Source: Cupriavidus neocaledonicus (GTDB taxonomy: Bacteria; Pseudomonadota; Gammaproteobacteria; Burkholderiales; Burkholderiaceae). Taken from it: 64,000 nucleotides of DNA. Below the pieces are notes generated by a model that ran no database searches, had not been told where the DNA came from, and saw only the letters and a program-made list of their open reading frames with translations. Positions within the stretch are counted from its first letter, which is position 1. Every line of letters begins with the position of its first letter. The stretch lies in contig NZ_AQUR01000101.1 in assembly GCF_000372525.1 (NCBI RefSeq), positions 186,001-250,000 on the forward strand, written 5' to 3'. Made by a program: the position numbers and the translations under genes. Positions 35,258-44,858 of the stretch are shown one piece after another.

Positions 35258-35374
35258 GCTTTGCCGGGCGAATCCCGGGTCTTGACCTGGCGGGCGGGCT
35301 TCTGAAGAATGCAGGCAGTCCCCCCGCCCGCCGCCGAGGTCACGCAGCGCGCGCCCTACCCGCCTGGAGTCCCG

Positions 35375-36148
35375 ATGAAGCTACGCATCCTGAGCGACCT
35401 CCACATCGAACACCACCTGCCGCAATCCGTGCCCGCGTGCGACGCCGATCTCGTGATACTTGCAGGCGACATCGCCAACGGCCGCGACGGCATCGACTGG
35501 GCGGCCAGCACCTTCAGCCAGCCGGTGGTCTATGTGCCGGGCAACCACGAGTACTACGAGAGCGATTTCGACACCGTGGACCGGCAGATGGCCGAGGCCG
35601 CGGCAGCGCATCCGCGGGTGCGCCTGCTCGATGGCAAGGTGGCTGAATTCGACGGCGTGCGCATCATCGGCACGACCTGGTGGACCGACTACACGCTGTT
35701 CGGCACCGAGCGGCGCGACGAGGCGATGCAGGCGTGCGCGAAAGCGATGTTCGACCACCGGCTGATCGAAATCCGCGGTGACGACGGCCACATGCGCCAG
35801 TTCACGCCGCAGGACGCACTGGCACGCCACCTGGCCGCCTCTGACTGGCTGCAGGTGCAGCTGGCGCTGCCCTACGCCGGCAAGACCGTCGTGGTCACGC
35901 ACCACGGCCCGGACCTCGGCAGCCTCGATCCGCGCTTCTCCCACGACCTGGTCTCCGGCGGCTTCCTGTCCCGCCGCCCCGACCTGGTCGCGCAAGCGGA
36001 CCTGTGGATCCACGGTCATACCCACACCAGCTTCGACTACTGTGTCGACAACTCGCGCGTGGTGTGCAACCCGCGCGGCTATGTCAGCCGCCGTACCGGC
36101 GAGCTGGAGAACAAGGCCTTCGACTGGTGCTGCGTGGTCGAGGTCTGA
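35375..36148 (+). CDS. Calcineurin-like metallophosphoesterase
   Basis: Cytoplasmic metallophosphoesterase of 257 residues. Dimetal motifs: LSDLHIEHH, ILAGDIANG, VPGNHEYYES, VTHHGP and WIHGHTHTSFDY, in normal order. The start at 35375 (MKLRILSDLH) has a TGGAG site; an upstream ATG at 35309 adds 22 residues without support. It lies after the Tad terminator, alone on the plus strand and convergent with the SbnI-like gene. The substrate is unknown. Confidence 0.93.
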   Translation: MKLRILSDLHIEHHLPQSVPACDADLVILAGDIANGRDGIDWAASTFSQPVVYVPGNHEYYESDFDTVDRQMAEAAAAHPRVRLLDGKVAEFDGVRIIGTTWWTDYTLFGTERRDEAMQACAKAMFDHRLIEIRGDDGHMRQFTPQDALARHLAASDWLQVQLALPYAGKTVVVTHHGPDLGSLDPRFSHDLVSGGFLSRRPDLVAQADLWIHGHTHTSFDYCVDNSRVVCNPRGYVSRRTGELENKAFDWCCVVEV

Positions 36149-36186
36149 CGCGCCCACGCCTTTGCGCCGTCATGGGGACGCGCGGC

Positions 36187-36633
36187 TCACGCGGCCCCCC
36201 TTAGCCGCGCCAGCGGCACCGACGTGTCCGGCAGCCGCGGCTCGAAGAAGTGCCGCGTGGTCTTGTACGGGAACAGCGCGCCAGCGGCAATGGTGCGAAA
36301 GATGTGCCCGATCTCGAATGGCTCGCCGGTGTTCCAGTCGCGAACGCGCACGCGCGCGTCGTCGTAGCGCAGCAGGATGCACGGCACCGCGCGCAGCCCG
36401 AGCCGCATCGCCGCGCGCAGCCGATGGTTGCCATCCATGATGATGCCCTGCGTGGTTTCCACCACGATGGGCTTGCGCCAGCAGCCCTCGCCGGCGATCA
36501 GGTCCGTCAGCAGCCAGACGCCTTCAAAGTCCACTTGTTCAGACTGGCGCAACGAGGACAGTGGCCGCAAGGCAATGCCGTAGGCGGCGCTGGCACGTGC
36601 AAGCGCGTCGGGTTCCTTTTCAGTCGGGTACAT
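36187..36633 (-). CDS. ParB/Srx-fold protein resembling SbnI/SerK serine kinases
   Basis: Protein of 148 residues starting at 36633 (MYPTEKEP) behind CAGGAG. It has a ParB/sulfiredoxin-type fold: VDFEGVWLLTDLI, a strand KPIVVETTQG, then IIMDGNHRLRAAMRLGLRAV and the C-terminal LFPYKTTRHFF. The DGxHR and PxKTTRH patterns resemble SbnI/SerK proteins, which phosphorylate free L-serine and in staphylococci feed staphyloferrin B synthesis. This similarity is from memory of motifs and not proven. It lies 70 bases downstream of the CitE-like gene in the same direction, beside a siderophore receptor. It is not a chromosome-partitioning ParB. Confidence 0.78.
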   Translation of the reverse strand: MYPTEKEPDALARASAAYGIALRPLSSLRQSEQVDFEGVWLLTDLIAGEGCWRKPIVVETTQGIIMDGNHRLRAAMRLGLRAVPCILLRYDDARVRVRDWNTGEPFEIGHIFRTIAAGALFPYKTTRHFFEPRLPDTSVPLARLRGAA

Positions 36634-36703
36634 CTGCTGCTCCTGGACTGGCCCCGGCCGGGGCCGAAGATGAGACGCGAAAAATGGCGGCGATGCCGGG
36701 CGC

Positions 36704-37555
36704 TCAGGTGGCTGCAGGCTTGCGATCCGTGCTCTGCGCAAGCAGCACGCGCTGGGCCTGCTCGATCAGCGGCAGGTCCACCATCTTGCCGTCGACCTGG
36801 ACCGCGTGGTTGTCCTGCGCCGCGACCAGCACGCGCTGCGCCCAGTCGAGCCTGAGCGCATCGGGCGCGAAGATCTCGCGCACCGGCGAGACCTGTACCG
36901 GGTGGATGCACAGCTTGGCGCCGAAGCCCAGGCGGCGCGCATGCGCGGCATCGGCACGCACGGCGTCCAGCCTGGCAAAGTCAGGCGTAATCCCGTCGAC
37001 CGGGGCTGGCAGGGAGGCCAGGCGTGATGCCAGCACAATGCGGCTGCGCGCATGCAGGAAGGCTTCAGGGGCTTCCTCGCAGCCGAGATCCAGCGAGAAG
37101 TCGAGCGAGCCGGAGGCCAGCCGTGACACGGCCGGGCACCGCCGCAATTGCCTCGACATGGGCCAGCCCGCGAGCGGTCTCGATGATCGCCACAAGTTCG
37201 GCATGGGGCTGCCAGCGGTGCAGCCATTGCGCCAGTTGAGCGACCTGCTGCGGCGCTTCCGCCTTGGGCAGCACGATGGCGTCGCAGCGCCGGGACGACG
37301 GCAGCGCCAGCAGCCACGCCAGGTCGCTTCGAACTCCGCGGTGGACGCGGCGTTGATGCGGATATGGCGGCGCGCGCCGCCGGCCGGCGTGGCGGCATGC
37401 CAGCGTGCCACGGCCGCGCGCGCTGCCTCCTTGGCGGCCGGGTGCACCGCATCCTCCAGGTCGAGGATGACCGCGTCGGGCATGGCCCGCACGGCTTTGT
37501 CGAAGCGTTCCGGCCGGTTGCCGGGCACGAACAGGTAGGTCACGGGTGGCTTCAT
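36704..37555 (-). pseudogene. CitE-like (HpcH/HpaI family) lyase with two compensating frameshifts
   Basis: The gene encodes a citrate-lyase-beta-like protein of about 284 codons starting at 37555 (MKPPVTYLFVPGNRPERFDK). The family sequence VILDLEDAVHPAAKEAAR and RINAASTAEFE is in the first frame. Near 37330 one base is missing: the expected continuation DLAWLLALPSSRRCDAIVLP and LVAIIETARGLAHVEAIAAV lies in another frame. At about 37122-37130 one extra base restores the first frame (VSRLASGSLDFSLDLG, then GFGAKLCIHPVQV). No stop intervenes, so a full-length protein with roughly 70 scrambled residues, including the substrate-binding region, would be made. Either a recent lesion or two sequencing errors. 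Confidence 0.8.
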
Positions 37556-37710
37556 ATGGCACGTGGCTCCCAGCTTGCGTGGTCTGCGGCAACTGTCGTA
37601 ACCGCGATTTCTCGCTGCAATTGCGGAAATTTCCGATTTCGCTCCGGCGATCGCGTAGTTAGTGCTTTGACGGTTTCGGCAGATCGCATCGAATTCCAAT
37701 CAATTTCGTT

Positions 37711-37729
37711 GATAACGATTCGCATTTGC
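37711..37729. promoter_or_regulatory. Putative Fur box between the CitE-like gene and the siderophore receptor
   Basis: GATAACGATTCGCATTTGC matches the 19-base Fur consensus at about 13 positions, with the strongest agreement in GATAAnGAT and CATT. It lies about 85 bases before the receptor start and 155 bases before the CitE-like start, so it could serve both divergent transcripts. Confidence 0.65.
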
Positions 37730-37813
37730 AATACCATTTTTTTGCGGCGCACACAGAAGGCGCGCTCGTCGCCCCCTCCCTGAGTTCCAGCCTTAGCAAA
37801 AAGAGGTTTTGTC

Positions 37814-40057
37814 ATGTCGGTCACTAACCACCGGGGGCGCGTGCGCGCTCCCCTTGCCCGTCTTGCTGCGCCGCGCTGCCCACGCAGCTGCCCGCCGCTC
37901 GCGCCGTTGCGCTTGCTGATGGGTGTGCTGGTCACCTTCCAGCTACAAACGGCCAGCGCGCAGGAGGCTGGCACAGCGGACGGTGTCACCGCGCCGCGGC
38001 TGGCAGCGCCGACCCTGCCGCAGGTGACCGTCAGCGCCAGCGCCGAGCCAGACCAGCCCCCGCCGCCGTATGCCGGCGGCCAGGTCGCCCGCGGCGGCAG
38101 GCTCGGCATGCTCGGCGACACCACCATCATGAAGGCGCCCTTCAACCTGACCAGCTACACCGCCGAGCTGATCCAGAACCAGCAGTCCGCCACCGTGGCC
38201 GAGGCACTCAGCAAGGATCCCTCGGTACGCGCCACCGGACTGGCGGGGGCCAATATCGACACGTTCTACATCCGCGGCTTTCCGATCAATGAATCCAACT
38301 CGGGGGAAATCGCCTTCAACGGCCTGTATGGCATTGCGCCCAGCTACCGCGTATTCACCGGCTACGCCGAACGGGTCGAGGTGCTGAAGGGCCCCGCCGC
38401 GCTGCTGTACGGCATGTCGCCCAACAGCGGCGTCGGCGGCGTGATCAACATCGTGCCAAAGCGCGCCGGCGAGAACCTGACCCGGTTCACCGCCAGCTAC
38501 GCGTCCGACACGCAGTTCGGCGGCCACCTCGACGTGGCGCGCCGCTTCGGCGAGGACCGCGAATGGGGCATCCGCGCCAACGGCAGCTACTACAACGGCG
38601 ACACCACCGCCGACAACCAGTCGCGCAAGGCGCCGGTGGGCGCGCTCGCGCTGGACTATCGCGGCAAGCGTCTGCGCGCGTCGCTGGACGTGCTGGCGCA
38701 GGAGGAGCGCATCGATGCGCCGGGGCGGCCGCTGATGATTTCGCCCGGGCTGGCGGTTCCGGGAGCGCCTGACGGCCGGCGCAATGTCACGCAGCCGTGG
38801 GAGTACTCCAAGGGCCGCGAGGAAGCGGTGCTGTTCCATGCCGAGTACGACATCAACGATTCACTGACGACGTTCGCCAGCGCAGGCGGCGGGTGGAGCC
38901 GCGTCGACCGGCTCTTCGGCACCACGCCGATCATCACCAATGCACAGGGCGATACCCTGAGCACCCCCACCTTCTACAAATTCAAGGTCGACCGCGGCAC
39001 CTTCGACGGCGGCTTGCGCGCACGCTTTGCCACGGGTGCGGTCAAACATGCGGTCACGCTGCAGGCCAGCGCCTATACCGAGCGCTTCGACCGCGCGTTC
39101 ACCTCGGGCACGCCGGTGGCCTCCAACATCTACGATCCGGTGACGCAGCCCGCGCAGGGCCTGCAGGCGCCGTCGACGGTGCCGCGCCTGACCGCCACCG
39201 ACCTGAGCGGCGTGGCGCTGTCCGACACCATGTCGTTCCTTGACGAACGCGTGCTGCTGACGCTTGGCCTGCGTCAGCAACGCGTCAGGACACGCAACTA
39301 CAACCAGGCTACCGGCGCGGTATCTACCTACTACGACGAAAGCGCCACCACGCCGATGGTGGGCGTGGTGGTGCAGCCGACGCAGCGGTGGTCGGTCTAC
39401 GCCAACTACATTCAGGGCCTGAGCCGCGGCGACGTGGCGCCGCCCACGGCCAGCAATGCCGGTGAAGCCTTTGCGCCATACAAGGCGGACCAGTACGAGA
39501 TCGGCACCAAGTTCGACTTCGGCCGCTTCACCACCACACTGGCGGCTTTCCAGATCGCCAAGCCCACCGGGCAGCTCGATAACAACGTGTTCTCCGTCAA
39601 TGGCGAGCAGCGCAACCGCGGGCTCGAGTTCAACGTGTTCGGTGAAGTCGTGCCGCGCGTGCGCCTGCTTGGCGGCGTCACGCTGATCGACGGCGAGATC
39701 ACCAGATCACCGAGCGCCGCCAGTGTCGGCAAGACCGCGATCGGCGTGCCGGACATGCAGGCCAACCTCGGTGCCGAATGGGACCTGCCATGGGTACCGG
39801 GCCTGACACTGACCGGCGCCATGCTCTACACCGGCCGGCAGTACGTGAACCAGGCCAACACCGCCAGCCTGCCGGCCTGGACGCGCTTTGACGTCGGCGC
39901 GCGCTACACCACCAGGTTCGGGGGCAAGACCACCACGTTGCGCGCCAACGTGCTTAACGTGTTCGACCGCGACTACTGGGCAGGCGTGACCTCATGGGGT
40001 GGCTTTTCACTGGCGGCGCCGCGCACGGTGCTGCTGTCGGCCACGGTGGATTTCTGA
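37814..40057 (+). CDS. TonB-dependent siderophore receptor (FhuA/FpvA-like)
   Basis: Outer-membrane receptor of 747 residues. It has a long basic N-terminus and signal peptide ending near TASAQEAG, a TonB-box-like PQVTVSAS, then a plug domain: VAEALSKDPSVRATGL, IDTFYIRGFPINES, YAERVEVLKGPAALLYGMSP and GGVINIVPKRA. A 22-strand barrel ends with the terminal aromatic residue (LLSATVDF). LNVFDRDYWAG near the end is typical of ferric-siderophore receptors. The start at 37814 follows AAAGAGG. A Fur-box-like site upstream suggests iron control. The siderophore is unknown; no synthesis genes are nearby apart from the two leftward candidates. Confidence 0.93.
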   Translation: MSVTNHRGRVRAPLARLAAPRCPRSCPPLAPLRLLMGVLVTFQLQTASAQEAGTADGVTAPRLAAPTLPQVTVSASAEPDQPPPPYAGGQVARGGRLGMLGDTTIMKAPFNLTSYTAELIQNQQSATVAEALSKDPSVRATGLAGANIDTFYIRGFPINESNSGEIAFNGLYGIAPSYRVFTGYAERVEVLKGPAALLYGMSPNSGVGGVINIVPKRAGENLTRFTASYASDTQFGGHLDVARRFGEDREWGIRANGSYYNGDTTADNQSRKAPVGALALDYRGKRLRASLDVLAQEERIDAPGRPLMISPGLAVPGAPDGRRNVTQPWEYSKGREEAVLFHAEYDINDSLTTFASAGGGWSRVDRLFGTTPIITNAQGDTLSTPTFYKFKVDRGTFDGGLRARFATGAVKHAVTLQASAYTERFDRAFTSGTPVASNIYDPVTQPAQGLQAPSTVPRLTATDLSGVALSDTMSFLDERVLLTLGLRQQRVRTRNYNQATGAVSTYYDESATTPMVGVVVQPTQRWSVYANYIQGLSRGDVAPPTASNAGEAFAPYKADQYEIGTKFDFGRFTTTLAAFQIAKPTGQLDNNVFSVNGEQRNRGLEFNVFGEVVPRVRLLGGVTLIDGEITRSPSAASVGKTAIGVPDMQANLGAEWDLPWVPGLTLTGAMLYTGRQYVNQANTASLPAWTRFDVGARYTTRFGGKTTTLRANVLNVFDRDYWAGVTSWGGFSLAAPRTVLLSATVDF

Positions 40058-40125
40058 ACGTTGGCCGGACACGGATCACCGCTGCGTATCGTGTCGGTGC
40101 ATCCAGCGGAGCGCGGCTAGACCAA

Positions 40126-40167
40126 AACAAAAACCCCCGCGGACTCTCGCCCGCGGGGGTTTTTGTT
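40126..40167. terminator. Bidirectional intrinsic terminator between the receptor and groEL
   Basis: A perfect 17-bp inverted repeat (arms 40126-40142 and 40151-40167) with an 8-base loop. The arms carry A and T runs flanking a GC core, so it can end transcription of the rightward receptor gene and the leftward groEL gene. Confidence 0.95.
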
Positions 40168-40222
40168 CAGACAGCCTGCCGGCTCGGGCGGTGACGCCCC
40201 GCCGGCAGTCAGTCGGCACAAA

Positions 40223-41866
<1,644 letters not shown>

Positions 41867-41913
41867 GTTCTGATTCTCCTGAAATCTGTACGGGTGGGGC
41901 TACAAGTAACGGA

Positions 41914-42204
41914 TTACTTGTTGACCACGGCCATGATGTCTTCTTCGCGCATGACCAGCAGTTCCTGGCCATCCACCTTCACGCCCTGGCCGGCATACTT
42001 GCCGAACAGCACGCGATCGCCGACCTTGACGTCCAGGGCGATGTTGTTGCCCTTGTCATCCTTCTTGCCGGGACCGATTGCCAGCACTTCGCCTTGATCG
42101 GGCTTCTCGGCAGCGTTGTCGGGAATCACGATACCGGACGCGGTCTTGGTTTCGTTGTCCAGACGCTTCACGATCACGCGGTCGTGCAGAGGACGCAGAT
42201 TCAT
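41914..42204 (-). CDS. groES: Co-chaperonin GroES (10 kDa)
   Basis: GroEL lid protein of 96 residues starting at 42204 ([14 protein letters not shown]) behind CTAGGAGT; an upstream in-frame ATG at 42222 ignores this ribosome site. The mobile loop [19 protein letters not shown] and the core [20 protein letters not shown] are intact. It is the first gene of the groESL operon and is controlled by the CIRCE element and promoter upstream. Confidence 0.99.
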
Positions 42205-42297
42205 ACGGACTCCTAGATACAAAGTGAGTTTTTGATCACAAATCGGCCGGCTACCGAGGCGACGGCCGTCAGAAATGTTCAGGTGTCGCAGAGGCTG

Positions 42298-42324
42298 TTA
42301 GCACTCACCCCTGACGAGTGCTAA
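42298..42324. promoter_or_regulatory. CIRCE element (HrcA operator)
   Basis: TTAGCACTC, nine bases, GAGTGCTAA: a perfect match to the CIRCE consensus. It lies about 95 bases upstream of groES, immediately downstream of the -10 box, where HrcA binding blocks transcription under non-stress conditions. Confidence 0.98.
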
Positions 42325-42352
42325 TTATAGGGACGGGGTAGGGGCATTTCAA
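42324..42352 (-). promoter_or_regulatory. groESL promoter
   Basis: Reading leftward, TTGAAA (complement of 42347-42352) and TATAAT (complement of 42324-42329) are separated by 17 bases, near-perfect for sigma-70. The -35 region also reads CTTGAA and the -10 side has CCCTAT, so overlap with a heat-shock (sigma-32) promoter is possible. The -10 box abuts CIRCE. Confidence 0.9.
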
Positions 42353-42489
42353 GACAGGCGCTGGATGCGGGTTTTCCCGGGGGACGGGCGCAGCGCACAT
42401 GGGGATTTCAGGGCCGGCGCTTTCCCGCGCCAGGGAACGCCTGGCATACGCCGGGCCTGCGGCGACCTGTGCCCATGTGGCGGAGAACG

Positions 42490-43449
42490 CTAGAAACTCG
42501 CGGCCAGGCCAAACGACACGCCCGAGACGTTGTTGCCGAAGACATAGCGCACCACCGCGCGGATCCGCGTCACGAATACTTCGTGGGCGCTGGTATCGAG
42601 TTCGAGGCCGGTGCCCAGCGTGGTGAGGTAGTTGAATCCCAGCGCACCCGCCTGGTTGCCGAAGTAATGCGAGTGCGACAGTTCCAGTACGTAGCGCACC
42701 GGCCGGTCGAGCGCGCGCATGCCGGTCGGGGCCCGCCAGCGCGCGTACAGGCTGGCGGTCTGCGCGGCGGACGAGGCCTCCACGCCGGACGAGTCGCCGA
42801 AGCTGCGCAGGTAGATGTTGGTATAGCGCAGTTCCACGTCGATATCGCGGTTGTCGCGGTGGCTTTCCCAGTCGAGCATCACCGATCCGCCCAGGCCATA
42901 GGCATTCATGACGCCGTCGTCGAGGAAGGCGATGTCGCGGTCGGTCTTGTGCTCGACCGCGAACTGGGCGATGGACAGGTCGCTGGCGACACGCCCCAGC
43001 GAGGCGTTGAAGATGGGGCGGAACACCAGTTCCTTGCTCGGGATCAGCGGAAAGTCCCAGCCGACGCCGACCGTGCCGGCGAACGTGTTCCATTTGGTCG
43101 GCAGCTTGCGCGATTCCAGCCCGTTGGAGGCGACAAAGGTGGGGTCGTAGCGGTTGTAGGCGATCGACCCTTCCAGATAGAGCGGAAACGACTGGCTCAG
43201 CGTAAAGCCCCCGCCCAGCTGCCACAGGGTTAGGTCCGGGCTCTCCGTGTTGGCATTGCTGATGGAAAGCGAGCTGGAAGCCAGGTCCGGCACGACCGCG
43301 AACGACATCAACGTCAGCACCGCACTGGCGTGCTTCTGCACATTGGCGCCGACCACGCGAAACGTCGGCTCGGCCTGCGCCAGCGCGGGCACCGGCGCCG
43401 CCGCAAGGCCGGCCAGCAACATGAACATCAGTGGGCCTTGCGCTCGCAT
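42490..43449 (-). CDS. Outer-membrane beta-barrel protein (solitary autotransporter-barrel-like)
   Basis: Protein of about 319 residues from ATG 43449 (MRAQGPLMFM), with a signal peptide ending near PALAQA. Longer in-frame starts (to 43563) put charged sequence ahead of the signal peptide and lack a ribosome site. The rest alternates polar and non-polar residues as in beta-strands and ends in Phe (FGLAASF), the usual barrel terminus. Patterns such as YLEGSIAYNRYDPTF and VGVGWDFPLI resemble the solitary outer-membrane autotransporter-like barrel domain. No passenger domain is present. The role is unknown; it is located upstream of, but not in, the groESL operon. Confidence 0.78.
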   Translation of the reverse strand: MRAQGPLMFMLLAGLAAAPVPALAQAEPTFRVVGANVQKHASAVLTLMSFAVVPDLASSSLSISNANTESPDLTLWQLGGGFTLSQSFPLYLEGSIAYNRYDPTFVASNGLESRKLPTKWNTFAGTVGVGWDFPLIPSKELVFRPIFNASLGRVASDLSIAQFAVEHKTDRDIAFLDDGVMNAYGLGGSVMLDWESHRDNRDIDVELRYTNIYLRSFGDSSGVEASSAAQTASLYARWRAPTGMRALDRPVRYVLELSHSHYFGNQAGALGFNYLTTLGTGLELDTSAHEVFVTRIRAVVRYVFGNNVSGVSFGLAASF

Positions 43450-43883
43450 CGTTTTTCTCGTCCGCTCCTGTGCCATCGCACGCGGCATTGACGCCGTGAC
43501 CACGGCGTCACCGGCGACCGGTCCAGGCTGGCGGACCGCGGCGTCACGCTTGGTGGGGGCCATGGTGGCGGAAGTGCCGCCACCGCAGAAGTGAATCTTA
43601 TTGACGCCGAATTAAAGAATCTTGAACGGCTATGGCGCGGCCGGCCGAGGTCACCCTCCACGCCCGCCATGCCAGGAGGGCGGGCGGCCTGCCGCCGCGC
43701 TTGTAGGAACAATTCCGGCCTCGCATCGGCGCATGCCCGACAGCGCCAGGCCCACCCGCTGCCTAGACTGGCCTTGTCGCCGCACGGCCTGCCAGGCAGG
43801 CGTGTGCGGTATACGTCGCGCCGGACCGGTATCACGGCGCTTCCGACCCGAAACAACCCGCTCGCCACACCCGAATCGCCAGC
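43450..43883. other. Intergenic region between barrel protein and small secreted protein genes
   Basis: The divergent spacer of 434 bases presumably carries both promoters. Short open frames are present but none has a supported start. The barrel gene could extend to 43563 if an upstream start is used. Confidence 0.5.
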
Positions 43884-44270
43884 GTGATTGCAGCAGGCCT
43901 GGCAGGCCTCGGCTGTGCCGCGGCCATCGCACAGACCACCGCCACGCCCGCCACTCCGGCAACGCCGGCCACCCCTGCCGCGCAGGGCATGCCGGCAACA
44001 CCCGCGACCCCCGCCGTGCCGGCGACCGCGGCCAGCCCGGCAGGCGGACAGGCCGCCGCGCCCGGCGTGACCCAGATCCAGCCGCCCAAGGACCCGCTGG
44101 TCGAGCGGCGCGAGGCACGCCGCGAGGCCGCCGCTGAATACAAGGCGAAAAAGAAGGCCGCCAAGGGCGAGTACAAGGACGAAGTCGGCGCTGCCAAACA
44201 GGAGCGCAAGGTCGAGAACAAGGCCGCGGACGCCGCGGCCCGCCAGGAAATGGCGGCGCCGAAACAGTGA
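43884..44270 (+). CDS. Small secreted Ala/Thr/Pro-rich protein with charged C-terminus
   Basis: Reading frame of 128 codons beginning with GTG at 43884; the start is uncertain because no ribosome site is visible and the frame stays open upstream. It has a probable signal peptide (IAAGLAGLGCAAAIAQ), followed by TPA repeats (TPATPATPATPA), then a Lys/Glu/Ala-rich helical end (ERREARREAAAEYKAKKKAA). High third-position GC supports coding. No family recognised; the composition resembles TolA-like or cell-envelope linker proteins. A terminator follows. Confidence 0.6.
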   Translation: MIAAGLAGLGCAAAIAQTTATPATPATPATPAAQGMPATPATPAVPATAASPAGGQAAAPGVTQIQPPKDPLVERREARREAAAEYKAKKKAAKGEYKDEVGAAKQERKVENKAADAAARQEMAAPKQ

Positions 44271-44320
44271 CGCAGCGGTCTCAGGGTTCGCGGCAAGGCA
44301 TGCGCCGCCGCGCCAATGCA

Positions 44321-44342
44321 AACGGGCCCCGCGGGGCCCGTT
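44321..44342. terminator. Palindromic terminator between convergent genes
   Basis: A perfect 11-bp inverted repeat with AACGGGCCCCG as its left half, extended by GCAA/TTCTTGC flanks. It lies between the rightward small secreted protein gene and the leftward winged-helix gene and probably serves both. Confidence 0.75.
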
Positions 44343-44352
44343 CTTGCGGCAC

Positions 44353-44640
44353 TCAGTCGGCCAGTCCGCTGGCATCGATATAGCCCAGCGCTTCGGTGAC
44401 GGCGCGGCGCGCCTTCAGCACATAGCAGACCCGCCGCTCCTGGATCGACAGCGCCAGCACGTCGGCCTGCACCAGCTCGGAGAACACATGGCCGGCACGC
44501 CCCAGGCTCAGTCGCGCCACCTGTGCCAGGTCGGTGGCCGGCAGCCCGGCCTCGCCGGCTTCGAGCAGCGCGCGGCAGATGCGGACGCGCGCGGGTTCGG
44601 TCATCAGCGCCAGCGTCAGGGTACTTTCCTGGGTCTCCAT
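44353..44640 (-). CDS. ArsR-like winged-helix regulator
   Basis: Protein of 95 residues starting at 44640 (METQESTL) after a GAGGTG site. It is a compact winged helix: LMTEPARVRICRALLEAGEA, DLAQVARLSLGRAGHVFSEL (recognition helix) and LSIQERRVCYVLKARRAV (wing). There is no metal-binding Cys motif of the classical ArsR type; two isolated Cys are present. It lies 218 bases downstream of the IorB gene on the same strand; regulation target unknown. Confidence 0.8.
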   Translation of the reverse strand: METQESTLTLALMTEPARVRICRALLEAGEAGLPATDLAQVARLSLGRAGHVFSELVQADVLALSIQERRVCYVLKARRAVTEALGYIDASGLAD

Positions 44641-44858
44641 GATCACACCTCGGTCTCCGGGCACGGCGCCCGGGCCGGGCGATCACGCGGCGTCGGGGGC
44701 GATGCGGAAGTCATTCTTGCCACGCGGCGTGGCGCGCGCGGTTTTCCCCGTTCTACGCGGCTCGCCCCGCAAAGGCAATAGGGTGCTGCCACGGCCGGGC
44801 GGACACTGGCGCGATTACAACAGCGCCCGTGCCGCCCGTCCGCCCGCCAACGCAGGGC

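Noticed and set aside
36187..36633. Chromosome-partitioning ParB
   Set aside because: Only the ParB/Srx fold is shared; no HTH domain, no parA, no parS, and a PxKTTRH end like SbnI/SerK.
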